A stretch of 64,000 bases of DNA, from NCBI GenBank assembly GCA_016858145.1, contig JAEHOE010000244.1:1-64000 (forward strand), written 5' to 3'. This document shows, piece after piece, positions 42,618 through 52,172 of this stretch (positions are counted from its first letter, which is position 1; each line of letters begins with the position of its first letter). This stretch comes from Edaphochlamys debaryana (lineage: Eukaryota > Chlorophyta > Chlorophyceae > Chlamydomonadales). The translations under genes were made by a program, and so were the position numbers. The notes under the pieces were generated by a model. It did not search any database. It saw only the letters and a program-made list of their open reading frames with translations, and was not told the origin of the DNA.

Positions 42618-45600
42618 TCAAGCGCCTGCGTCCACGCGGCGCTCAGGATTCGCTGCCCAGTAGGCATTGATAGCGTGGGAGTCGCTGAAATCCTTCTCAT
42701 CCACCCACGTATCGTGTTCATGTCCATAGCCTTCCCACTTCACAAGGAAGCGTGTGAAAGAACGTGTTCGCAGCTTTCGTGTCTCGTGATCAAGGATCTT
42801 CTCAACTCTCCAGACCGGTCGGTCTGCTTCATCAAACTCAAGAGGAGGAGGCGGGTTGACGGGTCCCTTTGCCGTATCAGTACGGTAGGGTCGCAGAAGA
42901 GACACATGAAATACATTGTGGAAACGATATTGAGGTGGCAAGGTCAGTCGCGCAGCCACTTCATTGACCATAGCCTCAATGGGAAACGGTCCAATCCATT
43001 TTGGCATCAGTTTCCGTGAGCCTTTCACCAGACTCAAGTTCCGGGTACTCAGAAGCACCATCTGACCTGGTTCAAAGGTCACATTTTTCCGACGCTTATC
43101 CGCATCCGCTTTCTGTCTGTCCTGCGCTGACATCAAGCATCGCTTTGCCGCAGCCAAACGATCTGCTAACGTTTCCGCCCAACGTTTAGCAGCGGGCACA
43201 GTGTCACCCAGCTCAAGGTGGAGTGGCACTCGAGGGTGGAAGCCATAGTTCAGATAGAACGGGGTAGCTCCAGTAGATCGATTGATCGAGTTGTTAATCG
43301 CAAACTCAGCAGCGCTCAGATAACGATCCCAGTGAGGGGGATCATAGTCTGAGTAGTTCCGCAACAGATCTCCCAACACTCGGTTCATACGCTCAGTCTG
43401 TCCATCAGACTGCGGATGGAACGCGGTACTCAGGTTTTGCTTGGCTCCCAGACGCTTAAGTAAGGCAGGCATGAAAGAACCAGTGAACCGGGAGTCACGG
43501 TCAGTCACAATGGTCTTTGGAAGGCCATGTAACCGCACAACCGTGTCAAAGAACAGGTCCGCTGATTGCTCTGCAGTGATGTCCTTCTTGCAAGGAGCAA
43601 TATGAGCCATCTTGGTCAAGCGATCAACAAACACAGCAATAGCATCAAAGCCTCGACGTGTCTTGGGAAGTCCCATGATGAAATCCATGGACACGCTCTC
43701 CCAAGGTCCCTCAGGGACAGGCAGGGGATGCAGGAGTCCTGCAGGCTTGCCGGTTGCTGGCTTGCTACGCTGACAAGAGTCACAGGAAGACACGAAGTCA
43801 TTCACATCAGCGCGCATAGTAGGCCACCAGAAGTTGCGGCACACAAGCTCAAGAGTACGATCACGACCAGGGTGACCAGCCAAGGGAGCACTGTGGCAAG
43901 ACGCAATGATATCACGCTTAAGAGTTGGGTCATTAGGGATAACCAGCCGTAGCTGTGCGTCTCCCTCCTCCTTCTGATAAAATCCTCCTGGATTCGACAG
44001 AAGAGAACGAGTGTTCTTGGGATTCTGGAACCACGCATCACGCTGAGTCGCAGAGACAATGCGAAACAAAAGGCCATCAGTCTCAGCAGCCATGCCACAC
44101 ACGACATGGGCAAGAACCGCATAACGGGACAACGCATCGGCCACGACGTTCAGCTTGCCAGGGTGGTAAACCCACTGGAAATTGAACTGCTCAAGAAACT
44201 CAACCCAGCGCGCTTGGCGGCGACTCAACTGGGTCTGTGTTTTCAAAGAGGTCAGGGGGTGGTGATCCGTCACCAAAGTGAACGGGATAGAGCTCAGAAG
44301 ATAACAACGCCATTCACGCAGAGCGTTGACAACGCCCAAAAGCTCTTGTTCACCAGTCGCATAAGTACGCTCAGCAGGAGAAAACTTCTTGCTTGCAAAA
44401 GCAACAGGTCGGCCCTCTTGGAGCAGAACAGCTCCAGTCCCGTTGAGGGAGGCATCGGACACAACCTCAAAAGGTTTCGAGAAGTCAGGATATTTCAAGG
44501 TAACCTCATCGCTTATCCGTTCTTTAATGGCTTCAAAAGCAGCCAGGGCTTGTGGAGGCCATTTCTCAGGCAGGCGCTGACGACCAAAAAGGTCAGTTAG
44601 AGGGGCCGCGAGGGAGGCAAAACCGGGCATAAAACGCCGGAAATACGTCGCCAAACCAACAAAGGCTCGCAGACTTGTAAGATCCGTAGGCAACGGGTAC
44701 TTTTTAATTGCCTCAACCTTCTTAGGATCCATGCGGATACCCTCAGCGCTCACGATGTGTCCCAAGTATTTCACTTCAGAACGCCAAAACTCGCATTTTG
44801 ACAGCTTGGCTTTCAGCCCTCGCTTACGCAAAGCCTCCAGCACCTGCCTCAGGTGTTGGGCATGCTCTTCAGGAGTCCTGGAGTGTATGAGGATATCATC
44901 CAGGTACACTGTAACAAAGGCTTTGGGACCAAGAAGGAAAGGCCTCAGCGCTTTAGCCATCTCATGCTGGAACGAGCTGGGGGCATTGGACAAGCCGAAA
45001 GGCATGACCAGCCATTCAAAATGACCCATAGGGGTAGAGAACGCAGTCTTGGGGATGTCATCTGGGTGGATTCGCAGTTGGTGGTACCCTGAGGTCAGGT
45101 CAAGTGCCGAGAAGACACAGGACCCTCCCAAACGGTCAAGGGTATCATCAATTCGCGGAAGAGGATACTTGTTCTTGATGGTCCTGTTGTTGATACCTCT
45201 ATAATCGATACACATCCTTAATTCGCCTGTTTTCTTCTGTACGAAGAGGATGGGAGCACCCCAGGGCGAGGTGGAAGGTCGTACAAATCCCTTCTTGAGA
45301 AGGTCAGTGACCTGGCGCTCAACCTCTTCACGCTCAAGGGGGCTCAACCGGTACTGCGGCCTATAAATCGGCCGGGTCCCAGGTTCAAGGGGTATCAGAT
45401 GCTCAAGACCCGTATCCGGGGGAAGCTTGTCTAGGGGCGCAAAGACATCTGCATACTCGCGCAGGACCGAAATCAACTCAGGTTTTCCACCCACATCGGG
45501 ATGACTTTCCAAGTCCTGAAGGACTTTTGCTTTCCAGTTATCTGACTCGCTTACATCAGCAGAGGCCAGCTCGGCGCTTGAAACAGCAAGAGAGACGGGG

Positions 45601-46751
45601 GACACAGCCGGGTCCGAACTCTTCGTGGGTCGCACCACCACGACGGCAGCTCGGGAGCCGGGCAGAGCTAGGTCAGCAAAGACCTGCGTCGCTGATACCA
45701 CAGCCACTGACTTAGGCGGCGTTTTCCAAAACAACAAATCTCCATCGCGTAACTCAGAAGCAGCAGCGCTTGGTGGTTCAGCATGTTCTTCTCCGACAGG
45801 TGGGGCATTGACAGCTCGCAACACAACTTGGATTCCATTCGCTCGACGCAGCACAAGCTCGCTGCGCCCACAACGCACATCACAGTTGTGTCGCTCAAGG
45901 AATTCTTTGCCCAGAATGATATCGGCGGACGCAGTCAGGGAAGGAAGAATCAACAAACGCACTTCCGTCGCAAACTTCCCGAGTCTCAACTTGACTCGCG
46001 CTTCGCCCTGGATGATGGCAGTAGTAGCATCTGCCAGGCGGACAGGAGCAAAAGGCGCAGGTCGCAGCGCAAGGCCCAGGCGCTGGACCAAAGTGCTTGG
46101 TGCGAAGCAATGCGTCGCGCCTGTGTCGGCAAGAACACGCACACGATAACCAGCAATACTGCCTGAGAAAATGTCTAACTCGGCAGCGTCAGTCGTCGCG
46201 CATGATGGGCCTGCTCGCTGCGCGTTCGCTCGCGGCGGATCCCACCAAACCTCGCACGCATTTGCTAAGGGCTCAGGGTCAGGGAAGCTGGGGTCGCAAG
46301 AGCGGTACAGGTTGGTTCCGGCGGGAAGCGTGAGCACACGCTGCATACCCTGTAGGAAACCCCTGTATTCCCCAGGCTTCGCAGGCACCATCACACACGC
46401 ACACGTGCTGGCATCGAAACGCTTAATACGCTGATAATGTCGCAGAGTCGCTGTCAGCTGTTGGTCGACTGGAGGATTCAGCCAAATTGTGTGGCCAGTA
46501 CAATCATGTTTGTGGAAGGGACGAGAGGGGCAACAGAAATTCGCACAGATGGCGTTACAGCCGTCAGAACGAGCAAACGCATCAAGCGTAAAGCGACGTC
46601 CTACAGCACGCTCAATGTCTTGAAGCCAAGAGTCTCTCACCCTCCCCCAAAAGCGCATAAAAGGACCAAGGCGATTCACATCACCCAAATCCTCAGAGGG
46701 GTCGCTTATGGCCCCAGCCTGCACGCCACACACGTGCAGCTGGGCCACACC
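42618..46751 (-). CDS. Ty3/gypsy Pol polyprotein of element 1 (in frame with gag after TAG)
   Basis: 1376 residues counted from a GTG at 46748; no ATG is suitable, and the frame continues directly from gag across one TAG. Domains: Dam-methyltransferase-like region (about 30-175; [16 protein letters not shown] at 85-93, CVMVPA); retropepsin ([10 protein letters not shown]208); RT (460-650; YLDD 615-618); RNase H (about 755-880; VSDAS, TGEQELL, VADALSR); integrase with HHCC zinc finger (H951, H958, C988, C991) and D1021, D1082, E1118 core; GPF/Y-like end; C-terminal chromodomain ([11 protein letters not shown]...[16 protein letters not shown], about 1295-1360). Chromodomains steer such elements toward marked chromatin. 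Nothing is visibly broken. Confidence 0.93.
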   Translation of the reverse strand, partial: GVAQLHVCGVQAGAISDPSEDLGDVNRLGPFMRFWGRVRDSWLQDIERAVGRRFTLDAFARSDGCNAICANFCCPSRPFHKHDCTGHTIWLNPPVDQQLTATLRHYQRIKRFDASTCACVMVPAKPGEYRGFLQGMQRVLTLPAGTNLYRSCDPSFPDPEPLANACEVWWDPPRANAQRAGPSCATTDAAELDIFSGSIAGYRVRVLADTGATHCFAPSTLVQRLGLALRPAPFAPVRLADATTAIIQGEARVKLRLGKFATEVRLLILPSLTASADIILGKEFLERHNCDVRCGRSELVLRRANGIQVVLRAVNAPPVGEEHAEPPSAAASELRDGDLLFWKTPPKSVAVVSATQVFADLALPGSRAAVVVVRPTKSSDPAVSPVSLAVSSAELASADVSESDNWKAKVLQDLESHPDVGGKPELISVLREYADVFAPLDKLPPDTGLEHLIPLEPGTRPIYRPQYRLSPLEREEVERQVTDLLKKGFVRPSTSPWGAPILFVQKKTGELRMCIDYRGINNRTIKNKYPLPRIDDTLDRLGGSCVFSALDLTSGYHQLRIHPDDIPKTAFSTPMGHFEWLVMPFGLSNAPSSFQHEMAKALRPFLLGPKAFVTVYLDDILIHSRTPEEHAQHLRQVLEALRKRGLKAKLSKCEFWRSEVKYLGHIVSAEGIRMDPKKVEAIKKYPLPTDLTSLRAFVGLATYFRRFMPGFASLAAPLTDLFGRQRLPEKWPPQALAAFEAIKERISDEVTLKYPDFSKPFEVVSDASLNGTGAVLLQEGRPVAFASKKFSPAERTYATGEQELLGVVNALREWRCYLLSSIPFTLVTDHHPLTSLKTQTQLSRRQARWVEFLEQFNFQWVYHPGKLNVVADALSRYAVLAHVVCGMAAETDGLLFRIVSATQRDAWFQNPKNTRSLLSNPGGFYQKEEGDAQLRLVIPNDPTLKRDIIASCHSAPLAGHPGRDRTLELVCRNFWWPTMRADVNDFVSSCDSCQRSKPATGKPAGLLHPLPVPEGPWESVSMDFIMGLPKTRRGFDAIAVFVDRLTKMAHIAPCKKDITAEQSADLFFDTVVRLHGLPKTIVTDRDSRFTGSFMPALLKRLGAKQNLSTAFHPQSDGQTERMNRVLGDLLRNYSDYDPPHWDRYLSAAEFAINNSINRSTGATPFYLNYGFHPRVPLHLELGDTVPAAKRWAETLADRLAAAKRCLMSAQDRQKADADKRRKNVTFEPGQMVLLSTRNLSLVKGSRKLMPKWIGPFPIEAMVNEVAARLTLPPQYRFHNVFHVSLLRPYRTDTAKGPVNPPPPLEFDEADRPVWRVEKILDHETRKLRTRSFTRFLVKWEGYGHEHDTWVDEKDFSDSHAINAYWAANPERRVDAGA

Positions 46752-48086
46752 CTACGCGGGCTGCGCAGGCGCCTGTGTGCCCTTCTTCGTGGGGCACTTG
46801 GACGCCTTGTGCCCAACCTCGGCACATTGGAAACACTTGCTCTGCAGCATCCAGTTCAGCTTCTCAAGGTTGGTCAGGAACTCGCCCCGCTTCAGGGGGT
46901 TACGCGTATCGCTGGCACCAGAGGGGTCGTTCTGCGCGGCGTCGAAGACCTCCTTGGGCGGCACCCACACAGAGCCAGACCGGGGCGGGCGACCCGACGC
47001 GGACGCGGGGCCCCCACGGTTCGCCGTGTCAGTCGCAGCGGTCGCGACACGTGCGCGCTTCGCGACCGTGGACCAGCTCTGCTGATTCGCTTGCTTGCGC
47101 TTAGCCTGGAAATGGGAGCGAGAACGGGAACGACGGTCGTCACGGGTCGCAATGTGTGCAACAGTCGCATGAGACTTCACACCAGCCGCACGCATACGCG
47201 CATCCTGCCCAATCGCATAGGTAGTAAGCTGCGGGAAGGACGCAAACGGCTGACCAGTATGATCGGTCTCGCAGACAGCGCGCAGGTCGGGAGTCAGACC
47301 TCGACGAAACAGCTGGATTTTCATACGCTCATCTAGTAAGTTGGCAGTGCGGCAAGTCTCTCGGAAACGCGTAATGTACTCGCTGAGACCCTTTCGAGGG
47401 TCCATGGTGACGGCACCGCTACTCAGCAACTCTAGCGCTTCGTCCTCGCGTGACCGCACCTTGGGGTCGAAAGTCTCCAGGAATTCATCGAACACCGCAG
47501 AGAGGTCGCTGAAAGAGAACTGAGCACCGGGTGGGTACTTCTCGGTGATGGAGGTCGCCCACTTCGCGCTGTCGGGGACCTTCGAATGGACCTCCTTCAG
47601 CAGGTCGTGGAGCAGCAGTCGCGCAGAACCGTTGAGGCTAGCAACCTCGGCGGCAGTGGTGCGGCACATATCAATCCACTCGGCCGCAGGCATCTCCGTT
47701 AGCTTCTGCGGAATCGTCAAGCTCTTAAGCAACAGGTTTCGCTCATTTGGCAAAGGAGCAGCTACCGCAGCAGTATCGGTGCCCACCTCCGGGAGAGTTC
47801 GCTCATTTCGCTCAGGAAGGGGCTGGGCCTGCCGGGCCTGCTGGTTAAGCTGGTACCGCAGCTCAAGCTCGCGCACGGACGCATTCTTGAGCTCCAGCTC
47901 AAGCTTTAGCTTCTCCACGGCGAGGCGCTCGAGCTCCAGCCGTGCAGAGGGATTCGCATCGCCTCCGCCAGAACCGCCGGCGCTGCCGGGGTCCTGGACC
48001 GTGTCAATACGCTGATTGCTATCTCGCTCATTGTGGTCTGTCATACACACGTCACGAGACGTGTCAGGCGGCGGAGTATCTGGCAT
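46752..48086 (-). CDS. Ty3/gypsy Gag of element 1
   Basis: 444 residues, ending at TAG (46754-46752 on the minus strand). An N-terminal charged helix precedes a retrotransposon gag domain (FSDLSAVFDEFLETFDPK, GLSEYITRFRETCRTANLL, FRRGLTPDLR). A basic stretch (RDDRRSRSRSHFQAKRK) and a single zinc knuckle CFQCAEVGHKASKC near the C-terminus fit RNA packaging. The upstream ATG at 48086 lies about 250 bp inside the 5' LTR boundary. The next codons after the TAG continue open into pol. Confidence 0.93.
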   Translation of the reverse strand: MPDTPPPDTSRDVCMTDHNERDSNQRIDTVQDPGSAGGSGGGDANPSARLELERLAVEKLKLELELKNASVRELELRYQLNQQARQAQPLPERNERTLPEVGTDTAAVAAPLPNERNLLLKSLTIPQKLTEMPAAEWIDMCRTTAAEVASLNGSARLLLHDLLKEVHSKVPDSAKWATSITEKYPPGAQFSFSDLSAVFDEFLETFDPKVRSREDEALELLSSGAVTMDPRKGLSEYITRFRETCRTANLLDERMKIQLFRRGLTPDLRAVCETDHTGQPFASFPQLTTYAIGQDARMRAAGVKSHATVAHIATRDDRRSRSRSHFQAKRKQANQQSWSTVAKRARVATAATDTANRGGPASASGRPPRSGSVWVPPKEVFDAAQNDPSGASDTRNPLKRGEFLTNLEKLNWMLQSKCFQCAEVGHKASKCPTKKGTQAPAQPA

Positions 48087-48334
48087 GAGTCGCGAACGTT
48101 CGGCGGCTCAGAAGTGCCAACCTTGCGCCTGAAACGTCAACTCCGACTTGAAGCGTTGCAGTAGTTCGCAAATAGTCCGCTCAGAGATCTCAACGCTTAT
48201 CGGCATCCAGCCGGGAACCGGTGGTCCGTGGTAACCTAGGAATCCGCGACGTGCTTGGGCGGCGAGCCACGCTTGTTGCTGCCAACGGCCACTAGGCCAA
48301 GGTGGGATTGCCAGTGTGGCCTAAGACACCAAAA

Positions 48335-48566
48335 TGTAGCAGCACCCGTAGGACTTAGCAAAGAGTAATACTGTCTTAGGCGGGCACTGCCCCCGCTACA
48401 GCAGTAATGCTGTACTCCGGTGTTGAGTATGCTAGAAGAATACTAGCATCGCCCTCGACCACTGTGAGCTAAGACGGACTCGCTCAGTGAACGCTTGTAC
48501 GGCAGAATGTTCCGGAGTCTCTAGACTCTTCTCGCATAATCACTAAGTACCTTTCACGCTACTACA
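48335..48566 (-). repeat. LTR (5' LTR of element 1)
   Basis: 232 bp, read as identical to 42372-42603. Followed by the GCCGC duplication at 48567-48571, after which LINE ORF2 resumes. Confidence 0.95.
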
Positions 48567-48571
48567 GCCGC

Positions 48572-49475
48572 CCACCGCCTGGCGGCTCTGGTCACCCGTC
48601 TGCCTGACGGTTGGCTGGCGGCTGCCCAGGCGGCGCTGGCGGCACCTGGCGGCCCCGCCGCTGCCCCGCCTTCCCCTGCGGCCTGGGGTCGCATTGCTTG
48701 CGCTGTGGGGTGGCTTGTGGGCGGCCGCCCTGTGCCCCTGGCCTCGCTCACAGTGCGGGTTGCCATGTGGCTGCAGCTTGCGCCTGCTCGGGACGCCTTG
48801 GCCCAGCACCACCGGGCGTTCCTTGCGGAGGCCCTGGCGCCCGTGCCCGCACCGGCCAGTCATCTGGCGTCCTTCCGCTCTACCGTCTGCCGGCTGTGGC
48901 GCCTCCGCTGGGAGCCCCGGCACAAAGAGCCCTTCTGGCGGCTTGCTGTCAATGGCTTTGCCGGCTTCAGCATGCACTGTGCCTCCGTGGCGCGTGGCGG
49001 CGCCTCGCCCGTGTGCCCCTGTGGCGCTGCGCTCCTGCCTGGTGGCCCCCGCCGCCACCACTTCTGGTCCTGCCCCGTGGCGGCGGCCCTGGTGTCTGAA
49101 ATTGAGGAGCTGCTGCGAGCCAACCTGGACCCGCGCCACCTGTGGCTGGCCCTGGCGCCCCCTGGCTCTGGCGTGCACCCTCGGGTGTGGGATGTCGTTT
49201 GTCTGGCTGCCGTTGCGGCCATGGAGCACGGGCGCCAGGCCCTGTACAGCGCTCGGGAGGATTCGCGGGTCGGGCGGGCGGTGCTCTTGCGCGTTGGGGT
49301 TAGCGTGGTTGCTGACTTCTGGGCTCGGCTTCGCTCCTTCACGCTCCTCCCTGTGCCGCCGCGTGGTTGGGGCTGTGTGCCTGCTGACCATGGCTTCTTT
49401 CTGTCCTCGAGTCCATCTGGTGGTGTTGTCTTTCTTGGTTGGCCTGACGTGGGCTCCCCTCCGGGCTCTCCGTGA
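48572..49475 (+). CDS. LINE ORF2, 3' part (C-terminal Cys/His domain)
   Basis: Continues the frame of 39571-42371 once the LTR element is removed (total about 1234 codons). It contains a hydrophobic helical stretch, then the Cys/His motif CPCGAA...HHFWSCPVA, and ends with WDVVCLAAVAAMEHGRQALY and RVGVSVVADFWARL. The same domain is seen in the remnant at 18820-19493, so it is conserved among LINEs of this genome. A zinc-binding C-terminal domain is typical of L1-type ORF2 and probably helps hold RNA. Stop TGA at 49473-49475. Confidence 0.8.
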
Positions 49476-49659
49476 GTTCGTGGGTCTGGTTATGCCTTCC
49501 CCTCTGCTTTGTTGTGGCCTGCGGACTTGTCTGCTAGCGTTGCGGGGCGCTGCCCCTGTGGTCGGGTTTCGCTGTCTGCTGTTCGTCTTGCGTTCTAGTG
49601 GCAGTTGGGGGCACGCCCTATAGCAGCCAACTGGGGGTTAACCCCCCCCCCCCGATCGA

Positions 49660-51614
49660 TCACCTATGGGGTAACGAGCTACTTCAGGTCAAACGGTGCT
49701 TACGAGGGGTCATTTTCTTACTACCGTCGTTACACGGCCCCTTCTTCTTCGATTGTTACAACATGCAGGGCACGCTCGCCCGCGTCTACACAGCGACCGG
49801 AGTGCCCTTCACAGTGCCCACGCACCAGCTGTACGTGCCAGGCCCAGAGCAGGCTTCGCGCAAGAAGGATGGGTCCGAGCACGGGCCATGCTAAGCCCGA
49901 CGTCGACTGCTCAGGCTGCTAAGGCGCCAGAGCAATGTAGGATGGTCAAGCGCTGGAATGAGAGACAGTTGGTGGCGGCGCAAGACCTTGGCGGTGTTTG
50001 ACCGTGCAGACTCTTCTCCTGGCCTTCGGGCCGGGGGACAAGGGGTACGAGGGCTGTAGCCCCACCCAAGTCGGCCCTCGCAGGGGGGTCGGGCCTCTTG
50101 TAATACCCGCATCCTAACCAGGTCCCGCTACCACGCGCGCCGGGAGGGCGCCGCCAACCACCCAGCCAAATTTTTCGCGACTGAAGGGTGAGGCAGCAGC
50201 CGACCACAGAGCGCCCTAGACCGTTACGGCTGGGTCACCACAGGCAGCGGCACACCGCCCAGTGGGCAGCGGGACGGACTAGCGGGACCCCAGGGCTAGG
50301 GTAACACCCTGCAGGACACGGGAGTCCGCCCAGTCAGGGCTGGTAGACTGGTACGCACGGGTTTGGGTACGGTACAGTACAGCCCTGGGGGTAGGGAAGG
50401 AGGGTAGGAGCACAGAAAGGGGGACTCCAGAGCGGGGCAGGGTAGAGCAGGTGCGGAAGCGTAGGCGGAAGGCAACGGGGCTATGGTAAAGGTAGGGGAC
50501 GGATACTTGCGGAGCGACAGTGTGCCGGGACCGTACTACTATACTAGAGTATCGCTGCACAGCTATCCTAATGTAAGCTTCGGGGCACAGTGGGGCCTGA
50601 GTTGAGCAGAGAGGCAGAGTAGCGGGACTGTGTACCCGTGGTAGAAGCTGGAACCGGCGGCTCAGGGGTGTCTGCGCACAGCCTGGCCGGGTATGAGGCA
50701 GCAGTACGAGGCAGTACAGGGCAGTACACTGTACGGGAGCGTGGCTTAGCCTGCGCACCGGGACTGGGAGCCCGTGCAGCAGGAGCTAAGACTCAGAGGC
50801 AGAGACTCGGTAAGGCCGCTGGGACAGAGACATACTATCAACAGCGCTCTCGGGGCTGGGTCCGGAGCCCGGAGCACGTGCATCTACCAGAGCTTACTGA
50901 AAAGACTGCAACTGCCCGCCTTATATGTGATCGGCGGGGCCCCATTGCCGTACAACCGAAACTACCAGAAGATGTGTCATCCGCAGCTAGCGGAAGGTGT
51001 CAACTTAGTCATGCGTGGATCCTGCTTGCCAGTCTGACAAACGGAAGCTGATGAGTCAGCATTCGTAAAGGCAATGACCAACTGTCTGACTGCTGAGTCA
51101 GATCCTACTCATCTGTCTGACAAACCGACTACCGTTAGCTTCCCTGCGGCCCAAGCTAGGGTGCCGTCAGGTTCGTGCAGGCCACGCCAGGGCCCTACAC
51201 ACGGGGCCCAGCGAGGACCCTTCACTACCTTCAGTCACGCGCCAAATCATGCCAGTCAGTATCATACAATGCCCTGCGCAATCCTCGATCTCCCGGTAAC
51301 AGGTACCTCTGCGCTAACCATCCGGACTCAGGGGTGTCGTGCGTCAGTATGACTGGAGCTCAGGCCTTCAGCCCTAACCTTCGCCTGCATAAGCGTCAAC
51401 ATACCCTCCCCTTGGCAATTCCCAAGTCGCAATCCTTTTCCTCATCGCTCCTCCAGCACTGCCGCTTGTAGTTGACCGTCAGCTGTCGGCCCGCCCATGC
51501 GTGCGTCAGACCGACCCGGCTGACCCCCTCCCGTGCGCGGGCCTCGCAAGACCGCTAAGGGCGTCCCAGACCCGCACCACCATCCGCCTGTCTCGCCACA
51601 CCCACCCCTCTCAA
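49660..51614. other. No gene recognised between LINE and LTR element 2
   Basis: Short frames only. A frame at 49725-49894 (FFFDCYNMQGTLARVYTATG, VPTHQLYVPGP) reads more protein-like than its neighbours and could be an exon remnant, but I do not recognise it. Near 50690-50740 there are repeated GCAGTACAGGGCAGTACAC words. Confidence 0.4.
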
Positions 51615-51692
51615 GGCTGCATGGCGGCCTCCGCGACCACCGCTGCGGCGGCGTGCGCGAAGTTGATGGTGGTGAGCTCCGCCGCCGCCTCC
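51615..51692 (-). CDS. Possible terminal exon of a host gene next to LTR element 2
   Basis: On the minus strand a CCCTGCAG acceptor is followed by EAAAELTTINFAHAAAAVVAE and a stop at 51615. The LTR element lies a few bases upstream of this acceptor, so it may sit in the last intron of a minus-strand gene whose other exons are beyond 59861. Weak, based on splice pattern only. Confidence 0.25.
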
Positions 51693-51704
51693 TGCAGGGT
51701 GTTG

Positions 51705-51982
51705 TGCGCCGACCGTAGAAACGGACGTATTCTGCGAACGTCTACGGTCGTGCGGCCAAGTGCGGCCGAACTCTGGTCTGACTGTTTCTGCGACACCTGT
51801 GCGGGGGTCCGCAACACCCTCCGTCGCTCTGCACTGCTTGGGACCTGCCCCGTGGTTAAGCACCCTGCTGCACTGTGCTTTCACCACAGCGCCTGGAAGC
51901 TGTGGTGCTGTCACCGGTTAGCGTCTGACTGCAGTTACGAGAGCTACAGCTGGCACGCGCCAGCTGTGCGCCTCGGAATCCC
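51705..51982 (+). repeat. 5' LTR of Ty3/gypsy element 2
   Basis: About 278 bp (TGCGCCGACC...CGGAATCCC), read as identical to 59579-59856. TGTTG precedes it and also follows the 3' LTR (59857-59861), so it is the probable target duplication. TGTTG is also found before the 3' LTR, so the left boundary is uncertain by five bases. The ends are not the usual TG/CA pair. Confidence 0.8.
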
Positions 51983-52172
51983 CTGCCGTTACTCCGGAAG
52001 CTACTTAGACCCGGCCTCTGGCCGCTAACCGGCATTCGCTCAATGCCACGTCTAAACGGACACGACTCTGGGTTCTCACTTAGCTCTTACTAGCGTTCTA
52101 ACAGCTCAAGCACTAGGCTGGTACAACAAGTGGCACGCGGGACCTGCCCTCACGTTCGCCGCTCCAGTAACT

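Larger units (their letters stand above)
42372..48566 (-). mobile_element. Complete Ty3/gypsy chromodomain LTR retrotransposon (element 1)
   Basis: 6195 bp with 232-bp LTRs, a GCCGC duplication, gag and pol in one frame separated by a single TAG, a purine-rich tract next to the 3' LTR (complement of 42604-42620) and a candidate primer site TGGTGTCTTAGG three bases inside the 5' LTR (complement of 48320-48331). Domain order is gag, Dam-like, protease, RT, RNase H, integrase, chromodomain. All domains look intact. It sits in LINE ORF2. Confidence 0.95.
37941..49655 (+). mobile_element. APE-type LINE (non-LTR retrotransposon), split by an LTR element
   Basis: ORF1 (from about 37970) and ORF2 (39571-42371 continuing at 48572-49475), then a roughly 160-bp 3' region ending in a C-run (GTTAACCCC..., about 49636-49655). 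The left edge coincides with the end of the transposon array. ORF1 opens at a GTG, so the 5' end is probably truncated. After removing the nested LTR element and one GCCGC target copy, ORF2 is in frame across the junction (GVAAAHRLAAL). An APE nuclease plus this RT type fits L1-clade algal LINEs. Clade placement needs a tree. Confidence 0.85.

Noticed and set aside
51501..52028. Plus-strand frame of 175 codons over the 5' LTR
   Set aside because: It crosses the LTR boundary, and the LTR part recurs in the 3' LTR frame at 59534-59998. It is a chance fusion.
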